Of a stretch of 64,000 nt of DNA, positions 27,485 to 38,460 are shown one piece after another. Under the pieces are notes generated by a model. It was not told the DNA's origin. It did not search any database and saw nothing but the letters and a program-made list of their open reading frames with translations. The stretch comes from Bacteroidota bacterium (GTDB taxonomy: Bacteria; Bacteroidota; Ignavibacteria; UBA10030; UBA6906): NCBI GenBank assembly GCA_030835135.1, contig JAUQWO010000075.1, forward strand, positions 85,330-149,329. Direction: 5' to 3'. Every line of letters starts with the position of its first letter. Within the stretch, counting starts at the first letter, position 1. A program made the translations under genes and the position numbers.

Positions 27485-28165
27485 CTAGAGCTTCGTAAAA
27501 TCGATCCGTTCGAAGTTCAGGTCCCGGAGGCGTGAGATCTCCCGTTCGACCTCACTGATCTGGTTGTCGATCGCCGTGACCACGCGTTTGTCCTCGTCCG
27601 AGAGCTCCTGCCGGAGGAGGATGTCGGTGCTGATCTTGATCGCCGCCAGAGGGTTGTTGAATTCGTGGCACACGGTGACCACCAGCTCGTGGATGGCGTC
27701 GGTCCGTTTTCGGGCGATCAGGTCCGTTTTTGCCTGTGCGGCGATCCTCTGCTTCAGCCGCACCCGTTCAAGGATATTGATGATGGACCGCGGGAGGACC
27801 GAATCCACCGCTTCGTCCTTGATCAGGTAGTCTTCCACCCCGAATTTCATCACTTCGATGGCAAGCCGGAAATCCCGGTTTGAAGTGAGGAAAATGATCG
27901 GCGTGTCGATGTTCCGGGCCCGGATCTCTCTCGCAAGCTCAAGACCGTTCATTTCGGGGAGATAGTAGTCCACCACGATCATATCGAGCGGGGGACGGGT
28001 CTCCAGGAATGCCAATCCGGTGCTGGGACTTTGTTTCCAGATAGTGAGGAAGCGGCGGCCCTGATACTTGGACAGGAGGTGACGCGCAACCGCCATGTAT
28101 CCAGCATCATCGTCGATGAAGAGGAGCTGGATGGGGGGGGTCAGATGAACGGTCTCTGCTGGCAT
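27485..28165 (-). CDS. Receiver plus histidine-phosphotransfer (DHp) protein without kinase domain
   Basis: This 226-residue protein has an N-terminal receiver domain with all landmarks (LLFIDDD; phospho-acceptor Asp in IVVDYYLPEMNG; FLTSN; YLIKDE). A histidine kinase dimerisation domain follows, with the H-box CHEFNNPLAAI and His167 as predicted phospho-site. It stops right after this domain (FERIDFTKL), and no ATP-binding HATPase domain lies downstream in any frame. It therefore probably relays phosphate rather than acting as a kinase. The frame is open far upstream, but the promoter at 28205-28177 places the start at 28165, with a very short leader. Confidence 0.85.
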   Translation of the reverse strand: MPAETVHLTPPIQLLFIDDDAGYMAVARHLLSKYQGRRFLTIWKQSPSTGLAFLETRPPLDMIVVDYYLPEMNGLELAREIRARNIDTPIIFLTSNRDFRLAIEVMKFGVEDYLIKDEAVDSVLPRSIINILERVRLKQRIAAQAKTDLIARKRTDAIHELVVTVCHEFNNPLAAIKISTDILLRQELSDEDKRVVTAIDNQISEVEREISRLRDLNFERIDFTKL

Positions 28166-28176
28166 GGTTGTGACCA

Positions 28177-28205
28177 AGTATACCATACCGGAAGGAGAAT
28201 TGCAA
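28177..28205 (-). promoter_or_regulatory. Promoter of the receiver-DHp gene
   Basis: TTGCAA (28205-28200) and TATACT (28182-28177) are 17 nt apart on the minus strand. Transcription would start near 28170, giving a leader of only about 5 nt before ATG 28165. Confidence 0.6.
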
Positions 28206-28219
28206 CGCCCCTTTTTTGG

Positions 28220-28248
28220 TTGATTTTCTGGTGTTCTTTGTCTATTAT
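28220..28248 (+). promoter_or_regulatory. Promoter of the single-domain response regulator gene
   Basis: TTGATT (28220-28225) and TATTAT (28243-28248) are 17 nt apart. It diverges from the receiver-DHp promoter, whose -35 box is 14 nt away. Confidence 0.55.
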
Positions 28249-28337
28249 CCCCATCAAAGCGGTCAAGTTTACCCGTAGGTATGCTCCTGGTGCAGCGGGT
28301 ATGGCCGACCTCATCACACCAGCGGGAGATCCGCCAG

Positions 28338-28706
28338 ATGGCAAAAAAGAGCTCGGTTCTTGTTGTGGATGATGAAGAAGCACTCCGGAGCGTTCTGAGC
28401 AGCGAACTCACGAATGAAGGGTATGACGTCCGCACTGCTTCGGATGGAGATGAGGCCATCGTGGAGATCGACAAGTCCAATTTCGATCTCGTGCTGTTGG
28501 ATATCAAGATGCCGCGGGTGAACGGATTCGATGTGCTCAAACATATCAAGGAACGCCGGACCCCGACGAAGGTCGTGATGCTGACCGGGTTCGCGGACCT
28601 CAAGAACGCGATCGAATCGAAGAAACTGGGGGCGGACGATTTCGTCAGCAAGCCGTACGATCTTGTCGATCTTCTGACGACGATCGAACGGGTGCTGAAT
28701 GAATAA
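28338..28706 (+). CDS. Single-domain (CheY-like) response regulator
   Basis: This 122-residue protein is a lone receiver domain: SSVLVVDDEEALR with the acidic pocket, the phospho-acceptor Asp in LVLLDIKMPRVNG, MLTGF and VSKPYD with the conserved Thr and Lys. It has no output domain, so it must act by protein contact or as a phosphate shuttle. The frame is open to 28281, but ATG 28338 has GGGAGAT upstream (28324-28330). It is followed 44 nt later by the NtrC-type regulator and is divergent to the receiver-DHp gene. These three probably form one signalling module. Confidence 0.9.
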   Translation: MAKKSSVLVVDDEEALRSVLSSELTNEGYDVRTASDGDEAIVEIDKSNFDLVLLDIKMPRVNGFDVLKHIKERRTPTKVVMLTGFADLKNAIESKKLGADDFVSKPYDLVDLLTTIERVLNE

Positions 28707-28750
28707 GAGCCGTCACCTCCCACAGCGTCGCGTGTGAGCGTGGCGGGACC

Positions 28751-30136
28751 ATGGCAAAGAAGTACAACCTACTTGTTGTTGACGATGAGGTCTCCCTCCG
28801 TACCCTTCTGGAAAGTGAGCTTTCGGAAGCGGAGGAATTCGCCGTCGATTGCGCGGCGGACGGCGGCGAGGCCATCAACCGTATCCAGGGCAAGATCTAC
28901 GATGTCATCCTCCTCGATGTCCGGATGCCGCGGGTCTCGGGCATCGAGGTCCTGAAGTTCGTTCAGGAGTATTCTCCCTCCACCCAGGTCATTATCCTCA
29001 CCAACTACGCGGACATCAAGACCGCGATCCAGACGATCAAACTCGGTGCCTATGACTTCCTCGCGAAGCCGTATGATATCGAGGAGATCTTCAACACCAT
29101 CCACCGGGCGCTCGAGCGCCGCGCGCTGTCGATCGACAACAAGCTCATGCGCAGCGAGCTCACCCGCAAGGCGGGCGCAAATGAGCTCATCGGCCAGAGC
29201 CCGGCATTCCTGAAACTCGTCGAGAGTGCGACACGTTTCGCCGAAAGCGAATCGTTCGTCCTTATTCAGGGCGCGAGCGGCACGGGCAAGGAGCTCATCG
29301 CCGGGCTCATCCACCGCCGCAGCACCCGGAACAACCGTCCGTTCGTCGCCGTCAACTGCGCGTCGATCCCGGATGCGCTGCTCGAGAGCGAACTCTTCGG
29401 ACACGAGAAGGGCGCATTCACGAATGCCTTCCAGACCAAACAGGGGCTTGTGGAGGTTGCGAACGGCGGGACGCTCTTCCTCGATGAGGTCGGCGATATC
29501 AGTCCGGCCATCCAGCCCAAGTTGCTCCGGTTCCTGGAAACGGGAGAATTCCGGCGCGTCGGCGGCACGAACCTGCTCACCGTCGATGTGCGCGTGGTGA
29601 GCGCCTCCAACAAGGACCTGCGGGACGAGGTGACTGCCGGGCGGTTCCGTGAGGACCTGCTGTACCGGCTCAACGTGGTCTCCCTCCGTATGCCATCGCT
29701 GCGCGACAGGCCGGAGGACATCCCGGTCCTGGCGTCGTACTTCCTCGAACGGAAGGCGAAGTCCAAGAACGTGAAACGCCTGTCACCGGGTGCCCTCGAA
29801 TTGTTGCAGATGCATACCTGGCCCGGGAATGTGCGCGAACTCGAACACGTGATCGAGGGCGCGATCCTGTTGTCGTCCGGCGATGTGATCGAGGAACATG
29901 ATCTGGCGATGTACTTTCAGCGTGGCGACCGGCCGTCCGCCCCCCCGCCGGCGGCCTCCGCTCAGGCCATACCCCCGGCACAGGCCGTGACGCTGGATGA
30001 CCTCGAACGGCAGCACATCGAGAACACCCTCAAGGCCTTCAAGAACAACCGCGCACGCACGGCGGAGGCCCTTGGCATCAGCAAGAAGACCCTGTATCTG
30101 AAGCTCAAACGCTACGGGATGGGTGAGCAGGGGTAG
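28751..30136 (+). CDS. NtrC-type sigma-54 response regulator with variant GAFTNA loop
   Basis: The 461-residue protein has three domains. The receiver is first (LLVVDDEVSLR; phospho-Asp in ILLDVRMPRVSG; FLAKPYD). The AAA+ sigma-54 activator domain follows (Walker A GASGTGKE, Walker B GGTLFLDEVGD, WPGNVRELEHV). A Fis-type helix-turn-helix comes last (RARTAEALGISKKTLYLKLK). The loop that contacts sigma-54 reads GAFTNA (residues 221-226) where the canonical sequence is GAFTGA. It therefore may activate sigma-54 holoenzyme differently, though variants are known. It is cotranscribed with the upstream lone receiver. Confidence 0.93.
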   Translation: MAKKYNLLVVDDEVSLRTLLESELSEAEEFAVDCAADGGEAINRIQGKIYDVILLDVRMPRVSGIEVLKFVQEYSPSTQVIILTNYADIKTAIQTIKLGAYDFLAKPYDIEEIFNTIHRALERRALSIDNKLMRSELTRKAGANELIGQSPAFLKLVESATRFAESESFVLIQGASGTGKELIAGLIHRRSTRNNRPFVAVNCASIPDALLESELFGHEKGAFTNAFQTKQGLVEVANGGTLFLDEVGDISPAIQPKLLRFLETGEFRRVGGTNLLTVDVRVVSASNKDLRDEVTAGRFREDLLYRLNVVSLRMPSLRDRPEDIPVLASYFLERKAKSKNVKRLSPGALELLQMHTWPGNVRELEHVIEGAILLSSGDVIEEHDLAMYFQRGDRPSAPPPAASAQAIPPAQAVTLDDLERQHIENTLKAFKNNRARTAEALGISKKTLYLKLKRYGMGEQG

Positions 30137-30146
30137 CGCGGTTGCC

Positions 30147-30175
30147 TTGATTTTCGCCCCCTTTTTTCGTTCCTT
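30147..30175 (+). promoter_or_regulatory. Promoter of the acyl-CoA dehydrogenase-guaB operon
   Basis: TTGATT (30147-30152) and TTCCTT (30170-30175) are 17 nt apart, followed by TGG. The -10 box is a weaker match to TAnnTT than the others in the window, but position and spacing fit. Confidence 0.45.
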
Positions 30176-30208
30176 TGGTCTACTTCTCACCGCATTGCAG
30201 ACACGCAG

Positions 30209-32886
<2,678 letters not shown>

Positions 32887-32894
32887 GCTGCCCC

Positions 32895-33971
32895 ATGAGC
32901 AGACACGCTGACAGGGTCGCGCGGCTCCGCGCGATCCTCCGGAAACAGCAGCTGGACGCACTGATCGTCACATCGCTGACCCACCTCCAGTACCTTCTCG
33001 GGTTCACCGGCTCGCATGGCATCGGCATCATCGGCCGGCGGACGGCGGCATTCATCACCGATTCGCGCTATCAGGCCCAGGGCGCACGGCAGGTGCGCGG
33101 CGCGCGGAGGTTTATCACGCAGCGCCCGCTCCTCGAGGCCATCGCGGAACACCGCTGCCTGTCCAGGGTCACCACGGTCGGCTTCGAATCGCATCACATC
33201 ACGTTCCAACAGTACCGCGTGCTGCGGCGCACCTTCCCCCGGGTCACCTTCATACCCACGACCGGCGTGGTCGAACAGTTGCTCTATGTGAAGGACCCCG
33301 TGGAACTGACCGCGCTCCGTGCAGCGATGCGGATCACGGACCAGGTCTTCGAGGAGATCGCCGGTCTCATCCGTCCGGGCATGCGCGAGAAGGATGTCGC
33401 CGCGGAGATCACGTACCGTCACCGGCTCCACGGTGCCGATGGCGACGCGTTCGAGCCCATCGTGGCAAGCGGCGAACGCGGATCCCTGCCCCACGCGCGG
33501 GCCGGCGACCGGGTCCTCCGGCATGGTGACCTGGTGACGCTGGATCTCGGGTGTACCGTGAAGGGCTACCACTCGGATCTCACCCGCACGGTGGCTCTCG
33601 GCCGAACGACCAGGAAGATGCGTGAGATCTATGGTGTGGTGCGTGAGGCCCAGGCTGCGGCGATCGACGCGGCCCATGGCGGCATGCTTGCGCGCGAGCT
33701 CGATGCGGTCGCGCGGAACGTGATCGCCGGCGCCGGGTTCGGCGATGCGTTCTCCCATTCTCTCGGCCACGGCCTCGGCCTGAACATCCATGAACGGCCA
33801 CGGGTGTCCGCGTTGAGCAAAGATACGCTCGTCCCCGGATGCGTGGTCACGGTGGAACCCGGGATCTATCTCCCCGGGTGGGGCGGTGTGCGCATCGAGG
33901 ACGACATTCTCCTGACAGCAACAGGGTGCACGGTGCTGACGGCCGCGCCCCGGGACCTACTGGTACTCTGA
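32895..33971 (+). CDS. M24 family Xaa-Pro aminopeptidase
   Basis: This is a 358-residue pita-bread-fold metallopeptidase. The N-terminal creatinase-like domain (about 1-125) includes ALIVTSLTHLQYLLGFTGS. The catalytic domain holds the metal ligands in VTLDLGCTVKGYHSDLTRTVALG, the His of FSHSLGHGLGLNIHE, and the acidic residues of VVTVEPGIY and GVRIEDDILL. It probably removes N-terminal residues before proline, and PepP/PepQ-type specificity cannot be separated here. It starts 8 nt after guaB and is followed by the next gene after a 1-nt gap. Confidence 0.92.
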   Translation: MSRHADRVARLRAILRKQQLDALIVTSLTHLQYLLGFTGSHGIGIIGRRTAAFITDSRYQAQGARQVRGARRFITQRPLLEAIAEHRCLSRVTTVGFESHHITFQQYRVLRRTFPRVTFIPTTGVVEQLLYVKDPVELTALRAAMRITDQVFEEIAGLIRPGMREKDVAAEITYRHRLHGADGDAFEPIVASGERGSLPHARAGDRVLRHGDLVTLDLGCTVKGYHSDLTRTVALGRTTRKMREIYGVVREAQAAAIDAAHGGMLARELDAVARNVIAGAGFGDAFSHSLGHGLGLNIHERPRVSALSKDTLVPGCVVTVEPGIYLPGWGGVRIEDDILLTATGCTVLTAAPRDLLVL

Positions 33972-33972
33972 C

Positions 33973-35268
33973 ATGACCCCGGATTTCCCACAACGCCGCG
34001 TTCTCGTCATTGCCTACTACTTCCCCCCCATGGGACTCAGTGGCGTGCAGCGGACGCTCAAATTTGTGAAGTATCTGCCGCAGTACAACTGGCAGCCGAC
34101 CGTCCTCACCGTGGAGCCGCGCGGGTATTATGCGTCGGACGAATCGCTCCTGGCGGACCTCGAGGGGCGTGACGTGCGCATCGAACGCACCTCCGCGGCC
34201 GGGCCCGGGAAGTACATCTCCAGGAAGGCGGAAGTGAAGTTCCCGAAAGAGTGGATGCGGAAGATGCTCAGCCGCATCTCGGATACCTTCTTCATCCCGG
34301 ACAACAAGATCGGGTGGCGCAGGAAGGCCGTTGCGCACGCCCTCCGGCTCGCGCAGGAGAAGCCGTTCGACCTGATCTTCGCCACCGCGCCGCCGTTCAC
34401 GGATTTCCTGATCGGGCGTGATCTGAAGCGCGAGCTCAATATCCCCCTGGTCCTCGACTACCGCGACCCATGGGTGGAGTATCCGTTCAAATTCTATCCC
34501 ACGCCGCTGCATAAGTATCTCAATGTGCGGAGCGAACGGTCCGCGCTCCGCGCAAGCAGTCACGTCATCACCACGAACCGCCGCGTGAAAGAGCTGATCC
34601 TCCGCCGCCACCGGTTCCTCACGTACAACGACATCGAGATCCTGTCGCAGGGGTACGACCCGGACGATTTCGTGCACGCCGCGGCCTTGCCGGGCACGGC
34701 GCACCCGCGGCGTGCGCAGGCGATGCGCATCACGTATGCCGGGGTGTTCTGGGAGGACCGGAAGCCCGACTATTTTCTCCGCGCGTTGCAGGACCTCTTC
34801 AAGGACCGCCCGAAGCTGCGTGGGCGCATCGAGGCGCTGTTCGTTGGCCACTTCCGCGAGGAGAATGTGCGGCTCGTGAACAAACTCGGTCTGCAGGACA
34901 CCGTGACGGCACTCGGCTATCTGCCGCACACGGAATGTACCCGCGAACTCATGGCATCGGATGCGCTCTGGATGATCGTGGGTGACGACCGCGGGTCACC
35001 GGGAAAGGTGTACGAGTACATCGGCGCACGCAAACCCGTCCTTGCCTGTGCGCCGGAAGGATTCATCGGTTCCACCGTGGAAGAGGCCGGCGGGTGGGTG
35101 GTGCGGCCGGACGATGTTGCGGGGATCCGGAAGGCCATTGAAGAGATGTATGTGCAGTGGGAACATCACCGACTCCAGGCACCGCCGGAGCCGGTGGTGC
35201 AGAAGTACAGTCGTGTCGCACTCACCGGCACGCTTGTCAAGTCCTTTGAAGCACTGCTGGAGCCGTGA
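33973..35268 (+). CDS. Glycosyltransferase family 4 protein (GT-B fold)
   Basis: This protein has 431 residues and two Rossmann halves. The N-terminal half opens RRVLVIAYYFPPMGLSGVQRTLKFVKYLP, a typical GT4-like acceptor domain. The C-terminal half contains ITYAGVFWEDRKPDYFLRAL, ALGYLPHTECTRELMASDAL and the nucleotide-sugar motif GSPGKVYEYIGARKPVLA, including the conserved Glu. The donor and acceptor are unknown; surface polysaccharide or glycolipid synthesis is likely. It sits between the M24 peptidase and purD with 1-nt gaps on each side and shares the run with a sugar epimerase. Confidence 0.85.
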   Translation: MTPDFPQRRVLVIAYYFPPMGLSGVQRTLKFVKYLPQYNWQPTVLTVEPRGYYASDESLLADLEGRDVRIERTSAAGPGKYISRKAEVKFPKEWMRKMLSRISDTFFIPDNKIGWRRKAVAHALRLAQEKPFDLIFATAPPFTDFLIGRDLKRELNIPLVLDYRDPWVEYPFKFYPTPLHKYLNVRSERSALRASSHVITTNRRVKELILRRHRFLTYNDIEILSQGYDPDDFVHAAALPGTAHPRRAQAMRITYAGVFWEDRKPDYFLRALQDLFKDRPKLRGRIEALFVGHFREENVRLVNKLGLQDTVTALGYLPHTECTRELMASDALWMIVGDDRGSPGKVYEYIGARKPVLACAPEGFIGSTVEEAGGWVVRPDDVAGIRKAIEEMYVQWEHHRLQAPPEPVVQKYSRVALTGTLVKSFEALLEP

Positions 35269-35269
35269 C

Positions 35270-36571
35270 ATGAATGTCCTCGTGATCGGGTCGGGTGGCC
35301 GTGAACATGCGCTCGTCTGGGCTCTGCGCAGAGCCCCGGGCGTACGCCGGATCATCTGTGCCCCGGGGAATCCGGGGATCGAAGAGCTGGCGGAGGTTGT
35401 GCCGGTGCGGGTGGACGACATCACCGAGCTGAAGGCCCTGGCGCAGCGGGAACGCATCGACCTCACGGTCGTCGGACCCGAGGTCCCTCTCGCGCGGGGG
35501 ATCGTGGACCAGTTCCGGTCGGATGGCCTCGCCATCTTCGGCCCCACCCAGGCGGCTGCCGAGCTGGAATGGAGCAAGGTGTTCGCGAAAGCCTTCATGG
35601 ACCGTCATGGGATACCCACGGCCCGCCATGAGGTGGTCTCGCAGCAGGACCGCGACCACGCACGCCGTACCCTCCAGTCGTTCACGCTGCCCGTCGTTCT
35701 CAAGGCCGACGGCCTTGCTGCCGGCAAGGGCGTGGTCATCTGCTCGCGCGAGGAGGATGCCGCTGCCGAACTCGAGACGATGCTGGACGGCACGAGCTTC
35801 GGCGCCGCGGGCACGCGTGTGGTGATCGAAGAATTCCTGGAGGGTGAGGAGGCCTCGGTCTTCGCGATCACCGATGGTGCCGCGTACGTCCTTCTTGCGC
35901 CCGCCCAGGACCACAAGCGTGCGCTGGATGGTGATGCGGGGAAGAACACGGGCGGCATGGGTGCCTATGCGCCGGCGCCGGTGGTCACCGCCGGGGTGAT
36001 GCGCCTTGTGGAAGAACAGGTCCTGCGCCCCACACTCGCCGGCATGGCAGCGGAAGGCCGCCGGTACACCGGATGCCTCTACATCGGGTTGATGCTGACC
36101 GCGGGGGGGCCGCGCGTGATCGAGTACAATTGCCGGTTCGGTGATCCCGAAACGCAGGTGGTCCTTCCGTTGTTCCGGGGCGACCTCGCCCGCCTCCTGT
36201 ACGAGGCGTCGGCGGGGCGTATCGACCCCGCGGCATTTCCCTCCTGGCGCCCGGATGATCCGGCCACGGCGGTGTGCGTCGTCCTTGCTGCCGGCGGATA
36301 CCCCGACCACTACGAGTCGGGTGATACGATCACCGGCCTCGATGCGGTGAGGGGCATGGATGATGTGGTCGCATTCCATGCGGGCACCCGCCGCGCGGGA
36401 GAGCATATCGTGACCGCCGGCGGCCGCGTGCTCGGCGTGACGGCGCTGGACCGCTCAGCGGGATTCGCGGCGACGCTTGCCCGGTGCTACGATGCTGTGA
36501 AACAGATCCACTTCGACCGGTTGCACTTCCGGCGCGACATCGGTCACCGCGCACTCCATTCACGACACTAA
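35270..36571 (+). CDS. purD: Phosphoribosylamine-glycine ligase (GAR synthetase)
   Basis: PurD joins glycine to phosphoribosylamine in purine synthesis. The 433-residue ATP-grasp protein starts MNVLVIGSGGREHALVWALRR and has DLTVVGPEVPLARGIVD and LKADGLAAGKGVVI. The metal and ATP sites are in EEFLEGEEASVFAITDG and EYNCRFGDPETQVVLP. The frame is open into the glycosyltransferase gene, but the family start at 35270 follows its stop by 1 nt. It shares this operon with guaB; purB is elsewhere in the window. Confidence 0.97.
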   Translation: MNVLVIGSGGREHALVWALRRAPGVRRIICAPGNPGIEELAEVVPVRVDDITELKALAQRERIDLTVVGPEVPLARGIVDQFRSDGLAIFGPTQAAAELEWSKVFAKAFMDRHGIPTARHEVVSQQDRDHARRTLQSFTLPVVLKADGLAAGKGVVICSREEDAAAELETMLDGTSFGAAGTRVVIEEFLEGEEASVFAITDGAAYVLLAPAQDHKRALDGDAGKNTGGMGAYAPAPVVTAGVMRLVEEQVLRPTLAGMAAEGRRYTGCLYIGLMLTAGGPRVIEYNCRFGDPETQVVLPLFRGDLARLLYEASAGRIDPAAFPSWRPDDPATAVCVVLAAGGYPDHYESGDTITGLDAVRGMDDVVAFHAGTRRAGEHIVTAGGRVLGVTALDRSAGFAATLARCYDAVKQIHFDRLHFRRDIGHRALHSRH

Positions 36572-36584
36572 CAGGTATCTGATC

Positions 36585-37529
36585 ATGAAGATCCTCATCA
36601 CCGGTGGCGCAGGGTTCATCGCGTCGCATATCGCCGATGCCTATCTGGCCGCGGGACATTCCGTCACGATCGTCGACAATCTCTCGACCGGGCGGAAGGT
36701 GAACATTCCGCAGGGCGCGACGTTCGTGGAGGCCGATATCCGTGACGCGGCCGCCATGGCGAAGCTCTTCGACGGCACCTCCTTCGATCTGATGAGCCAT
36801 CATGCCGCTCAGATGGACGTCCGGAAGTCGGTCGCCGATCCGGTGTACGATGCCTCGGTCAACGTTCTCGGCGTTCTGACACTCCTGCAGGAATGCGTCC
36901 GCACCGGAGTGAAGCATGTGGTGTTTGCTTCCAGCGGCGGTGCGATCTATGGCGAACAGGATACGTTCCCGGCGGATGAGTCGCATCCCACGCGCCCGAT
37001 CTCGCCGTACGGTGTCGCGAAGCTGACCACCGAGCAGTATCTCTTCTACTACCATGCCGTGTTCGGCCTCCATGCCGTGTGCCTGCGGTACGCGAACATC
37101 TACGGCCCCCGGCAGAACCCCGAAGGGGAGGCGGGTGTCGTGGCGATCTTCACCAACCGCATGTTCGCGGGTCAGGAACCCGTGATCAATGGCGAGGGCA
37201 AGCAAACGCGCGACTACGTATTCGTCGGCGATGTCGTGCGTGCCAACGTCGCCGCCGTCGGCAAGTCCGGTTTCCACATCTATAATGTAGGGACGGGCCG
37301 CGAGACGGATGTGAATCATCTCTTCCGCGTCATCCGCGATGCCGTGGGCAGCACGTGTCCGGAGCGTCATGGCGAGGCAAAGATGGGTGAACAACTCCGC
37401 AGCGTCCTCTCGCATGAGCGCATCACGAAGGAACTCGGGTGGACGCCGTCGGTATCCCTCGAGGCGGGGCTCACCCGCACGGTGGACTATTTTAGGAATG
37501 CATTGAAGGCCGGTGGCCCGACGCGCTGA
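36585..37529 (+). CDS. NAD-dependent sugar-nucleotide epimerase (GalE-like)
   Basis: This 314-residue extended short-chain dehydrogenase starts MKILITGGAGFIASHIADAYL (Rossmann GxxGxxG). The active-site elements are a Ser/Thr region in VFASSGGAIYGEQ and the YxxxK pair in SPYGVAKLTTEQY. The sequence CLRYANIYGPRQNPEGEAG is typical of UDP-glucose 4-epimerase and related enzymes, but the exact sugar cannot be decided. With the glycosyltransferase two genes upstream it could supply activated sugar for surface polysaccharide. Its 3' end overlaps the meaB start by 17 nt. Confidence 0.9.
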   Translation: MKILITGGAGFIASHIADAYLAAGHSVTIVDNLSTGRKVNIPQGATFVEADIRDAAAMAKLFDGTSFDLMSHHAAQMDVRKSVADPVYDASVNVLGVLTLLQECVRTGVKHVVFASSGGAIYGEQDTFPADESHPTRPISPYGVAKLTTEQYLFYYHAVFGLHAVCLRYANIYGPRQNPEGEAGVVAIFTNRMFAGQEPVINGEGKQTRDYVFVGDVVRANVAAVGKSGFHIYNVGTGRETDVNHLFRVIRDAVGSTCPERHGEAKMGEQLRSVLSHERITKELGWTPSVSLEAGLTRTVDYFRNALKAGGPTR

Positions 37530-38460
37530 CACTGCCGGTATCCTGGCAGGGAACCGGATCAGCATCGCCCGGGCTATCTCGCTCGTTGAGAACGATGACC
37601 CCGAAGCCGAGGCACTGCTCCGGACACTCTTCCCCTCTACCGGTACCGCATGCCGGATCGGTATCACCGGCCCCCCGGGGGCGGGCAAAAGCACACTGAC
37701 GACGCGGCTGGCGGCAGCCTACCGGCGCGAGGGAAAACGGATCGGGATCATCGCTGTGGATCCGACGAGTCCGTTCACGGGTGGTGCCGTGTTGGGGGAC
37801 CGTGTGCGTATGGGGGATGTGGAGTTGGATGTGGGGGTCTTCATCCGGAGCATGGCATCGCGCGGCAACCCGGGGGGCCTGAGCAAGGCCACGGGAGACG
37901 CCGCGGATATCCTCGATGCATCCGGCATGGATATCATCCTTGTCGAAACGGTCGGCGTGGGCCAGTCGGAACTCGATATCGCGCGCGCGGCCGACGTCAC
38001 GGTGGTGGTGCTGGTCCCGGAATCAGGCGACGCCGTGCAGGCCATGAAGGCCGGCCTGATGGAGATCGCCGATCTCTTCGTCATGAACAAGGCCGACCGC
38101 CCCGGGGCCGAGCAGGCTGTCCAGGCGCTCAGCTCCACGCTCATGTTCCGTCAGGCGGACCTGCCGCTTCCGGACGTCCTCCGCACGGTTGCCTCCGAAG
38201 GGAAAGGTGTGGAAGAGGTGCTCCTCGCGATCGCGGCCTTCCGGGATCGCATCGAGGCGGATGGCACACAGGCCCGCAGGCGCCGGGAGCGGATGGAAAC
38301 ACGCATCGCGGAGATCGTCGTGAGCAAAGTGCGGCGCCAGTTATGGACTCCCGCACGGCGGGCGGAGCTCACGGCGTCGGTGGAAGCGGTGTTGCGCGGG
38401 GAACGCACTCCCTTCGATGTCGCGCACGACCTTATCGAACGCATCGGGCCGGTCTCGTGA
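37513..38460 (+). CDS. meaB: MeaB/ArgK-type G3E GTPase (methylmalonyl-CoA mutase chaperone)
   Basis: MeaB is the GTPase that guards cobalamin loading of methylmalonyl-CoA mutase. The 315-residue protein has Walker A GPPGAGKSTLTTRL and the G3 region IILVETVGVGQSELDIARAAD. NKAD and the stretch VPESGDAVQAMKAGLMEIADLFVMNKAD are diagnostic. No mutase or B12 gene is present in the window, so its partner lies elsewhere. The start is GTG 37513, inside the end of the epimerase gene. Its stop overlaps the GTG of the next gene. Confidence 0.92.
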   Translation: MARRADTAGILAGNRISIARAISLVENDDPEAEALLRTLFPSTGTACRIGITGPPGAGKSTLTTRLAAAYRREGKRIGIIAVDPTSPFTGGAVLGDRVRMGDVELDVGVFIRSMASRGNPGGLSKATGDAADILDASGMDIILVETVGVGQSELDIARAADVTVVVLVPESGDAVQAMKAGLMEIADLFVMNKADRPGAEQAVQALSSTLMFRQADLPLPDVLRTVASEGKGVEEVLLAIAAFRDRIEADGTQARRRRERMETRIAEIVVSKVRRQLWTPARRAELTASVEAVLRGERTPFDVAHDLIERIGPVS

